A stretch of 64,000 nucleotides of DNA from Cordylochernes scorpioides (GCA_030710605.1 CP092879.1:22923784-22987783); one strand, 5' to 3'. Counted from the first letter of the stretch, positions 1-11,342 are shown. Translations and numbers: made by a program. The notes: generated by a model from the letters alone, not told the origin.

Positions 1-456
1 ACATATAAATCTTTTAAATTTTATTCCGTTAATATGTGTTTGTGTTATACCTTGTATATGTATGTTTTGTTTGTTGTAATAATTCAGGATCAACATAAAA
101 AATTGACCAGCGACAGGTATACAGTTCCTATAAGCGGAAAAGGTAGTCAAAAATTTTAAATCTATCGAAGAATGCGAGTGGTGTATGCTGTGAAATTTAT
201 CTCTACAGCATCATCAAGGATGAGGCCGCGGAGGGTTGAGGAAAACATTAGAAAACAAGAGATACCGCGTCCATGTTGAATCCATGTTGCCGGAACAGAC
301 GATGCAAAAGCAAATATTAATGGAGTATTGAAGTGAAACATTGAAGAAGATTTAAATAAACGTTGGATGGGAAGGAAGTTAAAAGAAGCATAGATACAAG
401 AAGTTGTGTTTCCAATGAGTATCTCCGAAGTTAGAAAAATATAACAAGAAAGAATA
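1..456. other. Left flank of mariner, no gene
   Basis: No coding feature or recognised repeat is seen here beyond the identity with 41213-41668. It ends at the TA dinucleotide (455-456) that is the mariner target site. Confidence 0.6.
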
Positions 457-1545
457 CAAGGTGTGTCCAATAAATAATGAGACTGGTCAAAAAAAAAAAA
501 TAGAATGATTAAAATATTTTATTAGTATTTTTCAAAATAGTCCCCTCCTGCATCTATACATAATTTCCATCTCTTCTCCCATGATTTAAAACATTTAGAA
601 AACGCATCTTTCGGGATGTTCTTCAAGACCATTTTCGAATCCGCTTTGATGGACTCTCTAGTGTCAAATCTCCTTCCTTTTAGAGCCATTTTGAGTTTTG
701 GAAAGAGAATAAAATCATTTGGAGCTAGATCTGGGGATTAGGGAGGTTGTGTTGAAGTATTTGGATGCCGTGTTTAGCCATATAAGTCAATACAGATGTA
801 TCTGTGTGTGGTGGTGCATTATCATGATGGATAATCCAATTTTTGGAACTCCCCATTTCACTTCTTTTAAGACGAATTGTTTCACGTACACGTCTCCTAA
901 TGTTCAAATAAAACTCATTATTGATATTTCGACCTTCCTGTAGATATTCATAATGCACAATTTTCTTTATGTCAAAGAAAGTGACCAATAAGACTTTGTT
1001 TTTTGACTTGCAAAGTCGGGATTTCTTCGTTCTTGGTTCATCTTTTCCTTTCCACTCCATGGATTGGCGTTTTGTTTTCCGGATCATACCGGTAAACCCA
1101 TGTCTCGTCTCCAGTTATTACTTTCTCCTTCCAATTAGGGTTTTCTTCCACAATTTCAAGCATTTTTTGGCAACTTCAACACGATTCTCCTTTTGTTAGA
1201 TTGTGAGCATTTTAGGGACAAATTTTGAAGGTGTCTTCATTAACTGCAAGAGTTCTCTAATTATCGATCCAACTAATGATTTTGATATCCATGTTTCTTC
1301 CTCAATGTCTCATAACCCTATTCGTGGATTTTATTTTATCAAATTTGAAATTTGGCTCACCTTTTCAGGGTTCCTGTGCAGAATTGGACGTCCAACATGC
1401 TTCTCATCTTTCACCGATTCCATTCCATTTTTAAATCGTGAAAACCATCTAAATGTGGTGGGCTTATTCACATTTTCATTTCCAAATGCCAATTTCAACA
1501 AATTTAAAGTTTCTGAAGCCGATTTCTCAAATTTGTAGCAAAATA

Positions 1546-2955
1546 CACTGCGTGACATTGAAAATGGAACACCAAGAAATAGAGGCCAGAAAATTATGCA
1601 AATTTCAGGGTAGACGCGCCTAACCGAGTTATGCAAATGATGTAAAATGCGCAGCTCTCGTGCGCACATGGAGTAAGATATAAGGGAAGGAACTTGCAGA
1701 AAGTACAGTATTCGTGTCGTTATTTCTTCAAGGAAAATCATTGTAGAAATTTTGTTCTTGTGTCAAAAGACACGTGTAATAACAGAGAATGCCAGGTCAT
1801 CGTAAACGGAGGCAGTTCAACGCTTTTACGAGGGGCATGGTGATCGGACTGAAAAGGGCAGGATGGTCCATACGTCAAATCGCAGCTGTAACACACCTTG
1901 GTGCGTCCACGGTGCACCGACTGTGGAGAAAATGGTTGGAACAAGGAAATGTGGCAATTTATAGGAATGTCGGTGCAACCAGAGTGACGTCAGCACGTGT
2001 GGATCGGCGTATCCTTCGACAAGCAGTGGCGGCCCCACAAGCCACTTGTACCGCCATCCTGCAACATGTGCAAGACACCCTAGATCATTCCATCTCGACC
2101 AGAACCATTTCCCGTCGATTGGTTGCTAATGGCTTGCACTCATGCCGTCCGCTAAGAAGACTGCCATTGACCCCACCGAATAGGCGCCAACGTTTGGAAT
2201 GGTGCCGGGCTAGATCGACGTGGATGACGGAATGGCACAGGGTCGTGTTCTCAGATGAGTCGCGTTTCTGCTTGTCCAGTGATAGTCGCCGTGTACGCGT
2301 GTGGCGTCGACGTGGAGAAAGGTCCAATTCGGCAGCAATTGTGGAACGCCCCACCGTGCGACAACGTGGAATCATGGTTTGGGGCGCAATCGCGTATGAT
2401 TCCAGGTCACCTTTACTTCGTATTCAGGGCACTATGACGGCCCAACGATACGTTGATGATGTGCTGCGACCGGTGACACTCCCCTACCTTCAGGGGGTAC
2501 CCAATGCCCTTTATCAGCAGGATAACGCCCGACCGCACACTGCTCGCATTAGCCAACAAGCTCTGCAAGATGTACAGATGCTTCCCTGGCCACCGTACTC
2601 TCCTGATCTCTCACCAATCGAGCACGTCTGGGACATCATTGGACGCCGTTTGCATGCCTTGCCACAGCCGCGTTCAGAAGACGAACTGTGGCAAATGGTT
2701 GAGAGGGAATGGAGAGCCATCCCTCAGGACGCCATCCGTACTCTGATTGACTCTCTACCTAGACGTGTTGCTGCGTGCATCGCCGTCCGCGGTGGTCCTA
2801 CTTGCTACTAAGCCGACGCCGTTCTCGCTCTGTATTATGACTATCATTTTAAAATAAGGATCACTTATTGTTCGTCCCTGTCTCTCTCTGTCTGCCGAGT
2901 TTCATCACTTTCTGGCCACTATTTCTTGGTGTTCCATTTTCAATGTCACGCAGTG
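1546..2955 (+). mobile_element. Tc1-like DNA transposon nested in mariner
   Basis: A 1410-bp element whose inverted repeats begin CACTGCGTGACATTGAAAAT at 1546 and end with the complement at 2955. TA dinucleotides at 1544-1545 and 2956-2957 are the target duplication. The repeats are long (about 50 bases with few mismatches). It lies inside codon 11-12 of the mariner transposase, in opposite orientation, and carries one intact transposase ORF. The same nested insertion is at 42757-44166. Confidence 0.95.
1789..2811 (+). CDS. Tc1-like transposase, 340 aa, intact
   Basis: DDE transposase that would cut and paste the surrounding element at TA sites. The N-terminus (residues about 1-60, RRQFNAFTRGMVIGLKRAGW then LGASTVHRLW) is a paired-like helix-turn-helix, followed by a second DNA-binding helix region (TRTISRRLVANGLHSCRP). 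The catalytic residues are visible: D in VFSDESRF, D in YQQDNARPHTAR and E in SPDLSPIEHVWD. By my count 32 residues separate the last D and E, shorter than the 34 of classical Tc1. The conserved MVWGAI is intact. The length (340 aa) is normal for the family. The ATG at 1789 lies about 240 bases inside the left inverted repeat. There are no introns. The same ORF with a few substitutions is at 43000-44022. It is probably still translatable; activity is unknown. Confidence 0.95.
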   Translation: MPGHRKRRQFNAFTRGMVIGLKRAGWSIRQIAAVTHLGASTVHRLWRKWLEQGNVAIYRNVGATRVTSARVDRRILRQAVAAPQATCTAILQHVQDTLDHSISTRTISRRLVANGLHSCRPLRRLPLTPPNRRQRLEWCRARSTWMTEWHRVVFSDESRFCLSSDSRRVRVWRRRGERSNSAAIVERPTVRQRGIMVWGAIAYDSRSPLLRIQGTMTAQRYVDDVLRPVTLPYLQGVPNALYQQDNARPHTARISQQALQDVQMLPWPPYSPDLSPIEHVWDIIGRRLHALPQPRSEDELWQMVEREWRAIPQDAIRTLIDSLPRRVAACIAVRGGPTCY

Positions 2956-3183
2956 TATAATACAAATTCGTTGTTCGAATTTTCTATCCATTACAAATTA
3001 GGAGTTGCTATGCAAAGCGTTCTTTTTACAAGCTTACAATTTATCGACTGCGCGCGCAATCACGTGATGTAATATACCGCAGTGTAGCTGGAGCTTTCTA
3101 TTTTTTTAATAGACTTTTTAAAAAAAATATCATTTTATTCTTTGTTTTTGACCGGTCTCATTATTTATTGGACACACCTTGTA

Positions 3184-3631
3184 TATGAGTTTGAACCATA
3201 TGATGCGTTACGAATAAAAAAAAAGATGACCATCTTTATCAAATAGTTTCCGTTTAAGACACATTTATAGCCATCATTCAAATCATTAATAGTGGAATCA
3301 TTTATCATTCCACAGGTGAAGTGATGCTAACCGAATTTTGGTTTTAAAATAATTTGTTGCTGATATATAAGGATCCCATGACAACAATGATTCCTCATTG
3401 ACACTAAACATCTCCCTAAAGGATTAAAGAAGAAACTCACTTTTACACAAAGGTTTTTTTTGAAAAAGAATATATAGTTTGAATCAATCATTTTTAAATT
3501 TCCATTTTTTCCTTAATTTCGGTGACTCTATCCACCTTCTTCAGAAGAGATATAAATACAAGTATAATAATATCTATTTGAATAATATAATCATTTTTTA
3601 GTAAAAATAGAATCATACTACGTTTATATAT
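3184..3631. other. AT-rich spacer between mariner and Gypsy-A LTR
   Basis: No gene or recognisable element. It is duplicated at 44395-44842. Confidence 0.5.
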
Positions 3632-4012
3632 TGTTGCACCAAGTTGCAGCTTTGCAGGGTCGTCGACCTTGGTTTCTTCCTTCTTGGTATTATACACGTT
3701 TCCCGAGGGGGTTTCCAAATTCAAAGCAAATAAATAAAAGTAAAAGTGAATAAATAAAAGTAAATAAAAATAAATTACCTTTCAACGTTATTGTGTTTAT
3801 TTATTCGTGGTCTTCCTCGTAGGTCGTGATCCGCAGTCTTTGTCTAGGTCCTCTCTCGCTCCAATAACCAATCAAGATATGTACAATAAATATTACAAAA
3901 GGAATGAAACTATAAAAAGGAATGATGATAATTTAAATATTCTGTTTTGAATAAATATTAAATATCGTAGAATATTTTGAATAAATGTAAGGCGCATTAA
4001 AATTGATCCACA
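3632..4012 (-). repeat. Gypsy-A 3' LTR
   Basis: About 381 bp, read on the minus strand from TGTTACATC-like (mutated here next to the polypurine tract) to GGTGCAACA. The ends were fixed by comparison: homology with the plus-strand copies stops exactly after GCAACA, and copy B (44843-45224) keeps the TGTTAC start. The LTR contains the beginning of a reading frame (MNLETPSGNVYNTKKEE in this copy), because gag starts inside the LTR in this family. Confidence 0.85.
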
Positions 4013-7000
4013 CTTCCCCCTCTCCAGAGGTTGTCACGTTCTCGTGAATGACCTCATCCATTCTCTCATAATAAGGCTTGATTCTTGAAACATGAACTAC
4101 AAGAGAATCTTGGCCCGGATTATATTTCGGTTCTATTAGATAATTGACGCTAGACATATTCTTTGATATTCTATATGGACCAAAATATTTTCTCAGAAGT
4201 TCCTCACACTTTCTTTATTTCCTAATTGGTGACCAAACTGCTACTAATTCTCCTGGTTCGTAGCTTCTTTCCATGTGTTTCTTGTCATATTTATTTTTCA
4301 TTCTTTTTTGAGTCTTAATTGTGTTGTTAATAACTAATTTTCTTGTTCGGTCTATTTTGTCTAAGTGATGTTTTATGTATTCATCATAATCATCCTTGTA
4401 AATGTCCACCGAGATATTCCTGTCGTCCAAAAGAGACGTGGGTTCTCTTCCATACATCAGGAAAAAGGGAGAATATCCGGTGGTTTCCTGAATTGTAGTA
4501 TTGTAAGCGTGAGTGATGAACGGGAGTATTTCGTCCCAATTCTTCTGATCAGTGTTCACATACATACTAAGCATATTGATCAATGTTCTATTTAACCGCT
4601 CTGTCAATCCATTAGTCTGGGGATGATAGCTTGTTGTGAAGCATTGTTTAATCTTGCACATTTTCATCACCTCTTTAATTAAATTACTGGTAAATTGAGA
4701 GCCCCTGTCACTAACAATATATTGTGGGGCTCCGTGCCGGAGATAAATATCCTCTACTAGAAATTTAGAAACTTCTTTCACTGTTGCTTCCGAGACTGCT
4801 CTTGTTTCTGCATATCTAGTGTAGTAGTCCGTCAGCGCGATTATTAATTTTTTCCTGTTTTTCGTAGATGGCAATGGACCAACAAAGTCGATTTCAATTC
4901 TTTCGAAAGGAAAGTTGGCTGGGGGAATGGGCTGTAGTAGTCCAGAAGGTGATTGGTTTGAGCCTTTTCTACTTTTGCAAAGGTGACACGTCTTAACGAA
5001 TTCTGAGAAATCCTTTAGCATGGATGGCCAAAAGTATTTACTTTTTATTCGGTACATGGTTCTGGCGACACCAGATGGCCATTCGACATATGATTGTGAT
5101 ATTCTTTCATAATTCCTCTCTTTTTTTTTTTCTCTGGAACCACAATCAACCACGCCCTGCCTTCAGGGTTCGGGGTTTTCTCAAAGAGGCATCCATCTTC
5201 TTTTTTAAAGTTTTGCGCAATTGATCGCCTGCTTCCATTAAGGTTTTTCTTAACACTTTTGATAAACTTATCCTCTTCATCTGTTATTTGATTTATAAAT
5301 AGCCTTTCAAAATCCTCATCCCAATCAGTTTCTGGTAAGGATCCCCTAGATAAGCCATCGGCGTCCAGATGCTTCTTTCCCGATTTATGTATTATATTGA
5401 AGTCATATTATTGAATTTTAAATGCCCATCTTGCCAATCGACCTGTTGGATCCTTCAAGTTTTTGAGCCAACATAAGGCGTGATGGTCTGTTGCTATTTT
5501 AAAGTGTCTTCTATAAAGAAAGGTGGTAATTTTGACATTGACCAGACAACGGCCAGACATTCGTTTTCAGTGGTTGAATAATTTTGCTCCGCTTTACTTA
5601 GGGTACGACTCAAATATGAGATCACCTTCTCTTCACCATCGATGTCTTGGACAGTGTTGCACCTATGCCGATGTTGGACGCATCTGTATGAATATAAGTA
5701 GGCGCATTTGGATTGAAGTGACCTAAAATTGGTGGACTTAATAGTGCTGTTTTTAGGGTTTGAAACGCTTCCTCTTGCCTTTCTGTCCAGATAAAGATAC
5801 ATTTTTTTAAATAAGGTTGGTCAAAGGGTCAACAATTTTTGAGAAATCGTTGAAAAATTTTCTATAATATGAGCACATTCCCAAAAAGGATTGTACTTCT
5901 TTGACCTTTGTGGGCCGAGGAAAATTTCTGACAGCTTTGATGTTATGTTCCGCGGGTTTTATACCAAGTTTGCTCGTTATATATAGCCGAGAATCTCCAA
6001 TTCTTCAAAAGCAAATCGGCATTTTTTTGTCGTTTAACTTTAAATTAGATTCACGAAAACATCTAAAAACAGCTTCGAGTCTTTTGAGGTGCGTTGGAAA
6101 ATCTGGGCTATATATGATAACACCATACAGATAACACAAACAAATTTGCCATCTCAGATTTCCAAGCATATTCTCCATATTTCTCTCAAAGGTAGCAGGC
6201 GCATTATAAAGTCCAAAAGGCATCACGTTGAATTCATAAAATTCATGCGCTGTAGTGTAAGCTGTTTTCTCTTTGTCTCTTTCTTCGACTTCAACTTGCC
6301 AATAGCCAGATCTGAGGTCTATTGCTGAGAAGTATGTAGATCCTTGGAGAGTATCCAAAACTTCGTCTATTCTAGGGATCGGATAGACATATTTTACTGT
6401 CACATCATTCAGTTTTCTGTAGTCCACGCAAAATCTGTATTTACCATCTCGCTTCTTGGCCAATATTACTGGAAAAGACCAGGGACTAGAAGATGGCCTA
6501 ATTATGCCTTCTGTATGTATCTCATCAATTTGTTTTTTTTATATCTCGTTCTTTAGCACTTACCCTGTTAGGCTTGTGTTTAATTGGCTTCGCGTCTTCT
6601 GTGTTTATCCGATGTTTTGCCAAATTGGTTCTCCCTAATCTCGACGAAAACAGATCTCCATACCTTTCTAAAACTTGTTTTAACTCCTTCTGTTCCTTTG
6701 GTGGAAGATTTTCGTTTATTTGGAATCTAGGTTCTTCGTTCTCTTCTATCTCTCTTTCTCGATTCACATTTATTTTCGCTGGACTACTTCCAAAAGTCAA
6801 TGTTTGGTTTTTCATTATTTTTAACGGCCGAGGATACGGATTATTTATCCAGATATGTGTTTCTCTATTTATAACATTGATCAAGCTTCTTGCTAGACGA
6901 AGTCCATTTGTTTGAAACATTTTGCTGCTCTCCTCGATAATATATTCCCAATCCTCTGTTTCTACCAATGCCTTGATCAATTTAATGGAACATTCCGGTA

Positions 7001-7115
7001 CAATGGAATCCTTGGCACTCTTTATTTTGAACATTTCAAAATTGCTTTCGTCATGATTATTCGTCAAATCGTATTTTATAGTTTCTTGCTTACAATCTAT
7101 TTTCGCATTCATTTT
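4013..7115 (-). pseudogene. Gypsy-A pol polyprotein remnant (PR end, RT, RNase H, integrase)
   Basis: Read from right to left: the protease tail and linker (about 7110-6525), RT (6463-6005, FCVDYRKLN, FSAIDLRSGYWQ, NVMPFGL), RNase H (about 5800-5320, [19 protein letters not shown], in several frames), integrase (5153-4215: CHLC of the zinc finger, IDFVGPLP, SDRGSQF, YHPQTNGLTERLNRTL giving D, D, E) and a GPY/F-type tail (FGPYRISKN at about 4160-4190). The RT active site reads YLYGVIIYS at 6122-6130 where family members have YLDDVIIYS, so both catalytic aspartates are gone. A one-base deletion near 5070 shifts the integrase zinc-finger frame, and a TAA follows IRK at about 4213. Copy B shares the RT and TAA lesions, so they predate the duplication. 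Confidence 0.9.
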
Positions 7116-7424
7116 TCGGTGGAAGGATGGTCTAAACCGTTGAGTTTCGACCGCTACGACCCGGGTCGAATCCCACATTGGGCACTTTTTTTTTTCCGAT
7201 TCAAGAAAATAAAATGCCCCAATGGCTCCCGATTCTTGCAAAAGTCCAACTCCACCAGCGAGTGTAAGTAACCAAACGGTGCTCGGCACATTTTGTAAGT
7301 GCAAAGTCGAACTGCTTTTCCCATGGGTAGACATGTGGTGAACTTACAGAAAAAGTAGTTGCCAACATCTACCCACCATGATTATCATGGACTGTGCCAC
7401 GTGTACTAGGTATAAGCAAAAAAG
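7116..7424 (+). mobile_element. SINE-A, tRNA-derived-like retroposon
   Basis: About 300 bp starting tcggtggaagg. A B-box-like GGGTCGAATCC lies at about 7163-7173 and an A-box-like TGGTCTAAACCG about 35 bases upstream, followed by a CATTGGGCAC-T(n) stretch, a conserved body (CCCGATTCTTGCAAAAGTCC) and an A-rich end running into (TA)n. The same family is at 18317-18610 and 48641-48950. It is fused directly to the broken 5' edge of Gypsy-A. The internal pol III boxes are the evidence for a tRNA origin; the parent tRNA is not obvious. Confidence 0.75.
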
Positions 7425-8002
7425 AATATATATATATTAATGTATTTTAATTTGTGATTGACAAATGTAATCCCGAAAACTTTGAAAGTTGATCAAATAA
7501 AAATGCTTTAGCTTGTTATAAAAGATTTTTTTTTCGATACGGTATATATATTTGTCTGAATAAATTAAAAATCAGAGAAAATAAATATTTATTTCTGATG
7601 TCAGGAATAATCCGTGCAAATTCCATCTCATTGGCAGAAAATATTTTAAAATATTTAATCAAGTTTTTTCATTTGCAAATACTAATAAATTAGTGAAGAA
7701 ACTTTTTGCGAAGTATTTGATTAAATATTTTTAAAATAAAATCCGTTTTTCCATTTGCACTCTTTCTTTTGACATCTAACAATAAATGTTTCTGTTTATT
7801 TTTAGGAATCCATTTCTGTGGATTGTGGCGAAACTGAATCGACACTATCACATACTACTAATCGTATTTTTCTTTTAATACCAACTCTATTAAATGTTGT
7901 AAAGTTTTAATGAATTTTAAATATTTATAAGATTTTTATGATAAATTGATTATTTTTTGCTCATTTTCCTACCTCATGTTTTGAGAGTATATATATATAT
8001 AT
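7425..8002. other. AT-rich sequence, no gene
   Basis: No coding potential or known element seen. It duplicates 48951-49512 and ends in a (TA)n run in which the duplication and the next LTR element meet. Confidence 0.5.
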
Positions 8003-8385
8003 TGTTACATCAATTTTAATGCGCCTTACATTCATTCAAAATATTCTATGATATTTAATATTTATTTTAAACAGAATATTTAGATTATCATCATTCCTTT
8101 TAATAGTTTCATTCCTTGTGTGTCATATTTATTGTACATATCTTGATTGGTTATTGGAGCGAGAGAGGACCTAGACGAAGACTGCGGATCACGACCTACG
8201 AGGAAGACCACGAATAAATAAACACAATAACGTTGAAAGGTAATTTATTTATTTTTACTTTTATTCATTTACTTTCACACTCATTATTTGCTTTGAATAT
8301 GGAAACCCGCTCGGGAAGCGTGCATAACACCAAGAAGGAAGAAACCAAGGTCGACGACCCTGCAAAGCTGCAACTTGGTGCAACA
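8003..8385 (+). repeat. Gypsy-A 5' LTR
   Basis: 383 bp from TGTTACATCAATTTTAATGC to GGTGCAACA, with matching TGTT/AACA ends. It contains GATTGGTTATTGG (CCAAT-type boxes) near 8145 and an ATG at 8299 that opens gag inside the LTR. Confidence 0.87.
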
Positions 8386-10345
8386 ATTATTAGAGATGCT
8401 GGTTTCGAATCCAGTTGCTTTGAACCCCAATATAGAAATTCCGAAATATGACGGGACAGAAGACCCTCGCCCATGGATAGAATCCCTCGAAGAGATTGGT
8501 TTCCTCTACCATTGGGCAGACTACATAATCGTAGCCAATGAGGATCTTCCGAGGCGCGATTATTGCTAGTTGAAAACTTTACTTAATACATAATCGCCCG
8601 TTATGCTACCATGAACATGACGGGAAGCGCTAAAACCTAGTTGAATTTGCACAAAGCTAGTTTCACGAGTTGGGAAAATATTAAAATCCGCCTCATTCAG
8701 GATTTTTCAACAACAATCGAGGTACGTGCCGTCGACTGCCAGACGAAACTACCAGACCACTTCCAGGCCCCAAGCCCCTGTTTCCAATAATTACAAGAAC
8801 GACTCCCCTCCTACTCCTATGCAGTATCGAAACAACTTTCCCCAGCCCTCTACCCCTAGACGTCCTTATAATCCAAATTTGTGCCGAAACCAAACCTTCA
8901 GAGAAACACCTGCAATAAAAGCCAAGAAGCGAGAAAAATAGGACGGAAGATGGAAGACCAATCTGCTTCAAATGTAACAAGCCAGGGCACGTGGACCGTT
9001 ATTGTAGGGTCAACTTTATAAGAATCATAGAAGAGGATCCAACAGCTACCCAAGAGAGGGTCGAAGAGAAATGCCAAATGAATGAAATATCAGATAAATC
9101 AGGAACTCGGCTTTATGCTGATGTATGTCATAGCACACAGACAAATATTCCTACTCGGAATAGATATTCCGTGTTGGAAGATTTAAACTTAGCGTCGCGC
9201 CTGATTTCTGTCAAACAAAGCAAGTCGACCATGAATGGAATCAAGAAGTTGGACCCTAAATACAAATTAAAAATTAATGTGGACAAGATAGGGACTTTTG
9301 AAGCTTTGGTTGATACAGGCGCTGACCTCTCAGTGGTCGACCTCAGAACGGCCCTCGATACAGGCTATGGTATAGGTAAACTCGCAAAAATTGTGCAGGA
9401 CCCGATGGAAAAAAATTAGACAAGGTAGGAAGTATATTTTTAAATATAAAAATTGATGAGAGACGAAGCATTATCACACAAATTTGTGATATTGAAAACG
9501 CATTTACGGACATTAATTCTTGGGAGGGATTTCCTTAAGAAAATGAACGCGAAAATAGATTGTAAGCAAGAAACTATAAAATACGATTTGGCGAATAATC
9601 ATGACAAGAGCAATTTTGAAATGTTGAAAATAAAGAGTGCCAAGGATTCCATTGAACCGGAATGTTCTATTAAATTGATCAAGGCATTGGTAGAAACAGA
9701 GGATGGGGAATATATTATCGAGGAGAGCAGCAAAATGTTTCAAAAAATGGACTTCGTCTAGCAAGAAGCTTGATCAATGTTATAAATAGAGAAACACATA
9801 TCTGGATAACTAATCCATATCCTCGACCGTTAAAAATAATGAAAAACCAAACATTGACTTTTGGAAGTAGTCCAGCGAAAATAAATGTGAATCGAGAAAG
9901 AGAGATAGAAGAGAACGAAGAACCTAGATTCCAAATAAACGAAATTCTTTCACCAAAGGAACAGAAGGAGTTAAAATAAGTTTTAGAAAGGTATGGAGAT
10001 CTGTTTTCGTCGAGATTAGGGAGAACCAATTTGGCAAAACATCGGATAGACACAGAAGACGCGAAGCCAATTAAGCACAAGCCTTACAGGGTAAGTGCTA
10101 AAGAACGAGCTATATAAAAAAAAAACAAATTGATGAGATGCTTACAGAAGGCATAATTAGGCCATCTTCTAGTCCCTGGTCTTTTCCAGTAATATTGGTC
10201 AAGAAGCGAGATGGTAAATACAGATTTTGTGTGGACTACAGAAAACTGAATAATGTGACAGTAAAATATGTCTATCCGATCCCTAGAATAGACGGAGTTA
10301 TGGATACTCTCCAAAGATCTACATACTTAATAATCAAAATAGATA
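8299..10345 (+). pseudogene. Gypsy-A gag-protease-RT remnant
   Basis: Gag begins at the ATG at 8299 inside the LTR (METRSGSVHNTKKEE); one extra base relative to the 61.6-kb copy shifts its frame. The main gag frame shows NIEIPKYDGTEDPRPW (about 8427), a typical arthropod gypsy capsid start. A CCHC zinc knuckle CFKCNKPGHVDRYC is encoded at about 8966-9007. The aspartic protease active site ALVDTGADLSVVDL is at about 9301-9342. RT starts with FCVDYRKLN at about 10225. Stops and frameshifts occur in gag, between gag and PR, and in the PR-RT linker, and RT is cut off at 10330. The protein would be the capsid, nucleocapsid and protease of a Ty3/gypsy particle; this copy cannot make it. Confidence 0.88.
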
Positions 10346-10387
10346 TATCTAATTATCTTATTGGATAGATATATTGTAATATATATA

Positions 10388-11342
10388 TGTAATATGATGC
10401 TGCAATTGTTATTACACTATAATATTTGATGTATTACACTGTTGTAGAATCCTGTCGACTTAACCGTTCTGTGGCAATATCGTTGTGGGGTTTCTTGTTG
10501 TTGGATGCGAATGGTGAGATTTGGTTGAAGCGCAGTCGTTGAGTGGTAAGTGAAGCACACAGTTAGGAATAATCAGGACACATGATGAGGTTTGAAAATA
10601 AAAGGCAACTGGATTGGAGGGAAGAAAGCTTGAGAAGAGTTGAGCGATTTGACTTATTAATTAGTTGATCACATGGCGATGATGAAATGAGCGGGAGAGA
10701 GATATCTCTAGAGTAGATGTTACCTTGTTGGAAGCGAAGGAGCACTGTCCGAACTCGGCGAGAGCCAGTGAACCCTGTAGGTGTTGTTCCTATGAGAGCT
10801 CAAGCGTAACTACTCATTCTTGTTTTCCGATTTAACACCAAGCCTCAGTTTCTCTCTGATTGGTCGAGAGATGTCACATGATCTTTTCCTATTGGTTGAC
10901 CTACTTAAGGTACTGTCTTTTGATTGGCCCGCGGTTTCCTTTGATATTAGTTACGCCCGGCTTGGGTCAGGAAGTCTCGTGTTTATTTGACTTTATTTAC
11001 TTCCGCGGCTATCAAAATACATCCTGCTTTGTCAGGAAGTATTGAATGCTAGTTTTAACATTTATAACTTCTGGTCACTAGAGACGTCCTGTTTTGTCAG
11101 GAAGTATTGAGTGTATCTTGGCTAAAATAACTTCTGCGGTCACTAGAGACGTCCGGTCTCTGCCCCTGCAATATTGACACAGGGGTGCCCAGAATAGTCG
11201 TGCCAGCCTTAGGTCTACTTCCTATATCTTAATGCTACTTGCTTCCCTCCAGTTACCTTGTTCTTTATTAAGTCTTCGAAAATCATACATGGTACATACA
11301 TAGTGGGTCGGGGTTGCATTTAATTATATACAAATTATGACA
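10388..11342 (-). repeat. LARD-1 LTR (left, 3' in sense)
   Basis: 955 bp, + strand ends TGTAATATGATGC and CAAATTATGACA. Three ATTGG (inverted CCAAT) boxes lie at 10859, 10891 and 10922. It contains ATCCTGTCGAC at 10449-10459, the same 11-mer found beside several LTRs in this window. The stretch from 10960 to 11150 has three repeats of TCAGGAAGT(C/A)T alternating with GAGACGTCC. Confidence 0.9.

Larger units (their letters stand above)
522..2991 (-). pseudogene. mariner transposase, interrupted and frameshifted
   Basis: The gene reads right to left. The start codon is the complement of 2989-2991 and opens with MDRKFEQRIC, the typical mariner N-terminus. After about eleven codons the Tc1 insertion (1546-2955) splits it. 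The frame resumes left of 1544 with a helix-turn-helix region (ending FKNGMESVKDEKHVGRP at about 1400). The catalytic core at 1087-725 shows HHDNAPPHT, the second catalytic Asp. The expected YSPDLAP-like block (LPNPQI near 725-740) runs into a stop or frameshift, and the tail DYFEKY ends at a stop at 522-524. At least one further frameshift separates the N-terminal and catalytic parts (about 1087-1330). The family is a DD34D mariner; the breaks make it non-functional. Confidence 0.9.
457..3181 (-). mobile_element. mariner-family DNA transposon, split by a Tc1 element
   Basis: Terminal inverted repeats start CAAGGTGTGTCCAATAAATA at 457 and end with the complement at 3181, each flanked by a TA (455-456 and 3182-3183), the target-site duplication of Tc1/mariner elements. 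Removing the nested Tc1 and its duplicated TA leaves about 1.31 kb, the usual mariner length. The transposase is on the minus strand and broken, so this copy is dead. A second copy is at 41669-44392. Confidence 0.93.
3632..7115 (-). mobile_element. Gypsy-A LTR retrotransposon, 5'-truncated, minus strand
   Basis: Ty3/gypsy element with its 3' LTR at 3632-4012 and a pol region running to 7115. The gag, 5' LTR and most of the protease are missing because the sequence switches to a SINE at about 7115. The order protease-end, RT, RNase H, integrase is that of Ty3/gypsy. A purine-rich tract (complement of 4013-4027, CTCTGGAGAGGGGGAAG in sense) precedes the LTR. Another minus copy is 44843-48640, and plus-strand partial copies lie at 8003 and 61603. 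Confidence 0.9.
1..7989 (+). repeat. Segmental duplication, copy A
   Basis: This block matches 41213-49512 in the same orientation with a nearly constant offset of about 41211. It carries the same mariner with the same nested Tc1, the same 5'-truncated gypsy and the same SINE junction, so it duplicated as one unit after those insertions. Differences by eye are scattered substitutions plus a few indels, for example about 70 bases present here near 5240-5310 and missing in copy B. The right edge falls in a (TA)n run at about 7989; the left edge lies at or before base 1. Confidence 0.93.
8003..10345 (+). mobile_element. Gypsy-A, plus-strand copy lacking its 3' half
   Basis: 5' LTR (8003-8385), gag, protease and the start of RT are present. 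The homology to Gypsy-A stops in RT at about 10330, right after the codons for STY of the STYFSAIDL motif, and continues with unrelated AT-rich sequence. There is no integrase and no 3' LTR. The copy at 61603-63880 ends at the same base, so both descend from one truncated copy. Confidence 0.9.

Noticed and set aside
719..1538. Plus-strand ORFs across the mariner
   Set aside because: They are opposite-strand shadows of the transposase remnant.
6525..7334. 269-codon ORF that seems to have a novel N-terminus fused to a gypsy protein
   Set aside because: The N-terminal part is the reverse complement of SINE-A; the fusion is a by-product of the junction.
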